From Phorcus lineatus (Eukaryota > Mollusca > Gastropoda > Trochida > Trochidae), in NCBI GenBank assembly GCA_921293015.1, contig OV121084.1:26536946-26600945 (forward strand): a DNA stretch of 64,000 nt, written 5' to 3'. Shown here one piece after another: positions 61,481-64,000 of the stretch (positions are counted from its first letter, which is position 1; each line of letters begins with the position of its first letter). Both the position numbers and the translations under genes were made by a program. The notes under the pieces are model-generated. The model had not been told where the DNA came from. It did not search any database and was given only the letters and a program-made list of their open reading frames with translations.

Positions 61481-62128
61481 CTATTTAAGCATGTCGTATA
61501 GCTGGCTTAGGTCGTTGATGACATTGCCCACGGTTTCCTTGAGTGCTTTCCGAAATTTCTTATATCCGAGACTCCTTTTTGGAGTATTATCTACTGGAGT
61601 TGAATCGATTTGCTTTGAGGAGACGGTTGAAACCGGTTCGGTTGTTGTGGTTGAAACTTGGGCTATTGTGTCTGATGGTTGTAGGAGGCTGCTGGAGTAG
61701 CAAACATGGCTGACGTCATGTAAAGAATATAATAAATCACAATCCATATTCTTGGGCCATGCAAAACCAAATTGACGCATTGAAGGTGCACACCCAGATT
61801 TTGCTGCCATGCAAAGCTCCTTGCAGGGTGGTCGTACTATGGGAGGTGTTTCATAGCATCTTGGAATGTACAAGGAGCAAAGAAAGTTCTTCAACTGGTC
61901 GGAGCATTCAATCTCTACCAATGGCCAGAACTGATGGACTTCAATCCCTGCTTCATCTTGTGTCTCATGCCCAAAGCGATTGGGGAAATAAGCTCCACGG
62001 CTGTAATCCAAATCCTTACAAAAGGTGTTGTTTACTTGGACACAGTTCTCAGAACTATAGACCTCGGGCTTCACACATTGGCAACCAAAGACTATCATCG
62101 TTAGATACAAAATACTTGGGAACGACAT
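61481..62128 (-). CDS. secreted single Frizzled-domain protein, single exon (215 aa)
   Basis: Frizzled cysteine-rich domains bind Wnt lipids. The ORF starts with a signal peptide (about 1-18, SILYLTMIVFGCQC). It is followed by one complete FZ domain with the canonical ten cysteines at 29, 37, 75, 84, 91, 102, 106, 113, 130 and 143, including the family phrases FWPLVEIECSDQLKNFLCSL and PPCKELCMAAKSGC. After the domain come a Thr/Ser-rich linker (about 155-185) and a basic, amphipathic tail (KKFRKALKETVGNVINDLSQ). There is no transmembrane segment and no netrin domain, so it is neither a Frizzled receptor nor a standard sFRP. It could antagonise or carry Wnt; that is inference. The coding sequence has no intron; an acceptor-like TTTACAG about 50 bases upstream of the ATG suggests a 5' UTR intron. 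Confidence 0.85.
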   Translation of the reverse strand: MSFPSILYLTMIVFGCQCVKPEVYSSENCVQVNNTFCKDLDYSRGAYFPNRFGHETQDEAGIEVHQFWPLVEIECSDQLKNFLCSLYIPRCYETPPIVRPPCKELCMAAKSGCAPSMRQFGFAWPKNMDCDLLYSLHDVSHVCYSSSLLQPSDTIAQVSTTTTEPVSTVSSKQIDSTPVDNTPKRSLGYKKFRKALKETVGNVINDLSQLYDMLK

Positions 62129-62929
62129 GGCTGTTCATATGTTACGCTTTACAAAGCTTTCTCCTCTTAAACAGGGTCCTGTAAATGTAACTGAATGTGG
62201 GTAATTGGTTAATAACCTTTGATAGGCAGCAATTACTGTCTAAAATGGGTCGTGAATTGCTCACTTAAGTTTAAGGGCACCATGGTATTTATGCGTACAC
62301 GTACGAAAGAGTTAACAAGCTTGAATTATACACGATAATCGAGTTCCTTGTTCGAAGTTGATTTTAAAAGTAGTTTTAGGGACATGATAATATATAGTTG
62401 TAGATAAACTTGTAAATGATATGATATATTACAAAATATTCGAAGTCCACAGACCTCATAAATAGTAAATAGTACGTATTCATTGTTTTGGTTCATTTGA
62501 GCTTGTCCTGTAAAATATAGAACCGGAGTTGCGTTTGGTTGATATCGGCTAGATCAGAGTTCTTTTAACATAAGATCTATGTCAGTAACTCTTATAATAG
62601 ATAAGGGGGGGGGGGGGGGATAACCGAACAGCGTGAATGGAAATTACATACCAACTTCATTTGAGTTTTCAATTAGAGTTCCCCCAAACATTCTACAACC
62701 TTTGCCATTTCATCTTGATAATTATTGCAATATTTTACAAAATACAACAAATTGTGGGAAGACATCAGAATGATGAAAACCTGGCCGTTGTCAAAATGAA
62801 CCATATATTGTATACTAAGCAAATAATGATGATAAGTCCGCATATTTTGGTCATATACCAAACTGCCAAGCAGTTGCTCAAAGCATTACATATTATTACC
62901 GTGTCGGAATTGTAGTTTCGGAGCTGTTG
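62129..62929. other. upstream region of the FZ-domain gene
   Basis: This should hold the promoter of the minus-strand FZ gene. A run of 15 G (62605-62619) lies about 480 bp upstream of its start codon. No other feature is seen. Confidence 0.5.
62605..62619 (+). repeat. poly-G run, 15 bases
   Basis: Fifteen consecutive G. It can form a G-quadruplex and is a frequent site of sequencing error and length polymorphism. Confidence 0.9.
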
Positions 62930-63140
62930 AAACACTATCATGATTACATGTACACCCGTTATTCCAGGTACCCATATAAACAGCTGGGTGACTGAGTTCA
63001 ATGTGGATTAAGTGCCTTTTCTTGCCAAGGGAGAAAACACAGTACGAGGCCCAGATCACATTTTTTGTGTGTCTTTCCCGGGATTCAAACCCGAGCCTTT
63101 GGTGAGGGAGGCCAGCACGCTCACCACTACACAACTCGGC
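62930..63140 (-). mobile_element. tRNA-derived SINE
   Basis: On the minus strand the head reads GCCGAGTTGTGTAGTGGTGA (A-box-like TAGTGGTGAGCG) and then GGCTCGGGTTTGAATCCCGG (B-box GGGTTTGAATCC), at tRNA spacing. A body with CTTGGCAAG, CACTTAATCCACATT, CACCCAGCTG and ATGGGTACCTGG follows, a pattern common in marine invertebrate SINEs. The tRNA-like part lacks a proper acceptor stem, so it is not a tRNA gene. The 3' limit is uncertain. Confidence 0.7.
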
Positions 63141-63150
63141 TTCAAAGCAT

Positions 63151-63219
63151 AAGCTCGGGAGACACCGATACAGGTCAGTTATATATTGTATATGACCTGT
63201 ATCGATGTCTCCCGAGCTT
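63151..63219. repeat. 27-bp inverted repeat next to the SINE
   Basis: The arms AAGCTCGGGAGACACCGATA... (63151-63177) and the inverse (63193-63219) pair at 26 of 27 positions around a 15-base AT-rich loop. It begins 10 bases beyond the SINE head. Confidence 0.8.
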
Positions 63220-64000
63220 GTGGTTCAAAGCTACGTATATTAGATGTACCCGCACTTTCCGAGGTATATCTGTCACTGTTCCTCCTGTTCTAGTGAATTT
63301 TGGGAAATGAAAAGCAAGTGAACTCAACTATAAGTCATTATCCTGCTGTTGACTCAGAGTGGCAAAGCGTCTATGAGAGAATACGCAGTGAAATACACGA
63401 TGAAATGCAGAATTACATTGGGTCAGAGACAAATTTATGAATCCATAAAATTTTAGCCTTGTTGTGTGACAGTTTTGGAGGTGAATATGAAACGGACGTA
63501 ATGCTGTAATGTGTCCAGAATAAAGTCCTGTGGGGGAAAGGCCATGTTTAAATCCATATATTTAAAGTCTCCATACACAAACGTCATGTTTTCTTTACAA
63601 TATATTTGATGTTAACATCAGTCAGCTCTGTGAAAGTGAGCCATGGTCTGCTAAATATATCATTCAAATCATCCACGTCAATACACACTATTGTAGGCCT
63701 GTTTTACAAAAGTTTCACCAAATTAGGTTTTACCAACATTAGCGTATATAACGTATTGGATTTGTTTTGAATAAATCGTTTTAAAAAATAGAAATGATTG
63801 TTTACATATGTATCATTATTTTATATAAAAAGAGCATACCTCATGGGTTTCGAACTTGACCTTCGATGATATATGACCAAGTTAGATTTAACATTGCAAT
63901 ACGCTTGTTACGATTACCTCCCCTTATCAAAAACATACTAGTATTAATATAGCTAATTGGTATAATATATTTCTATAGCACAATATTCAGATAACGTAGT
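63220..64000. other. intergenic, right edge
   Basis: AT-rich sequence with no supported gene or element. Confidence 0.5.

Noticed and set aside
63062-63140. True tRNA gene on the minus strand
   Set aside because: A- and B-box words are present, but the ends do not pair as an acceptor stem and a SINE body follows.

Overview
This is a 64 kb piece of an animal nuclear genome, AT-rich and full of introns. The proteins look metazoan. The repeat landscape points to a lophotrochozoan, most likely a mollusc and perhaps a bivalve: a repeat opens with AGCTCATC, carries a (CCGT)n run and ends with GATGAGCTACAGAGCCCATGGCTC, and there are tRNA-derived SINEs and many fold-back MITEs. The organism call is inference from those signals. 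No prokaryotic operon, CRISPR array or viral genome is visible.

Left part (1-14.6 kb): the first coding exon of a Speedy/RINGO-like cell-cycle gene leaves the window on the minus strand. It is followed by a complete 14-exon gene for the ER-associated-degradation ubiquitin ligase HRD1/synoviolin (SYVN1, 617 aa). A TGACGTCA element lies 43 bp upstream of the SYVN1 start codon.

Middle part (14.6-37.6 kb): a complete 27-exon gene for the DEAH-box helicase DHX57 (1364 aa; UBA, CCCH zinc finger, RWD, helicase core, C-terminal domains). Its intron 16 holds an intact piggyBac-like transposase gene inside a probable 6.4 kb element bounded by TTAA. Intron 17 holds a 2 kb array of 145-bp repeats. Directly after the DHX57 stop codon, the last 15 codons plus stop are repeated in tandem, with two further open copies and one decayed copy.

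Right part (40.6-64 kb): a 9-exon gene for a conserved but unnamed class I SAM-dependent methyltransferase-like protein (327 aa). Then comes a gene-poor stretch with decayed LINEs, fold-back MITEs and diverged copies of the same mollusc-type repeat. Next is a 4-exon gene for an Rv2258c-like SAM methyltransferase (348 aa), and last a single-exon minus-strand gene for a secreted protein with one Frizzled cysteine-rich domain and no netrin domain.

The genes do not form a pathway; they are ordinary neighbours in a eukaryotic chromosome. Gene models were built by hand from reading frame, GT-AG sites, phase consistency and recalled family similarity. No alignment was run. The unusual content is in the repeats, the transposon, the repeated DHX57 terminus and the Frizzled-only secreted protein; I see no clear evidence of a wholly new multi-gene system.
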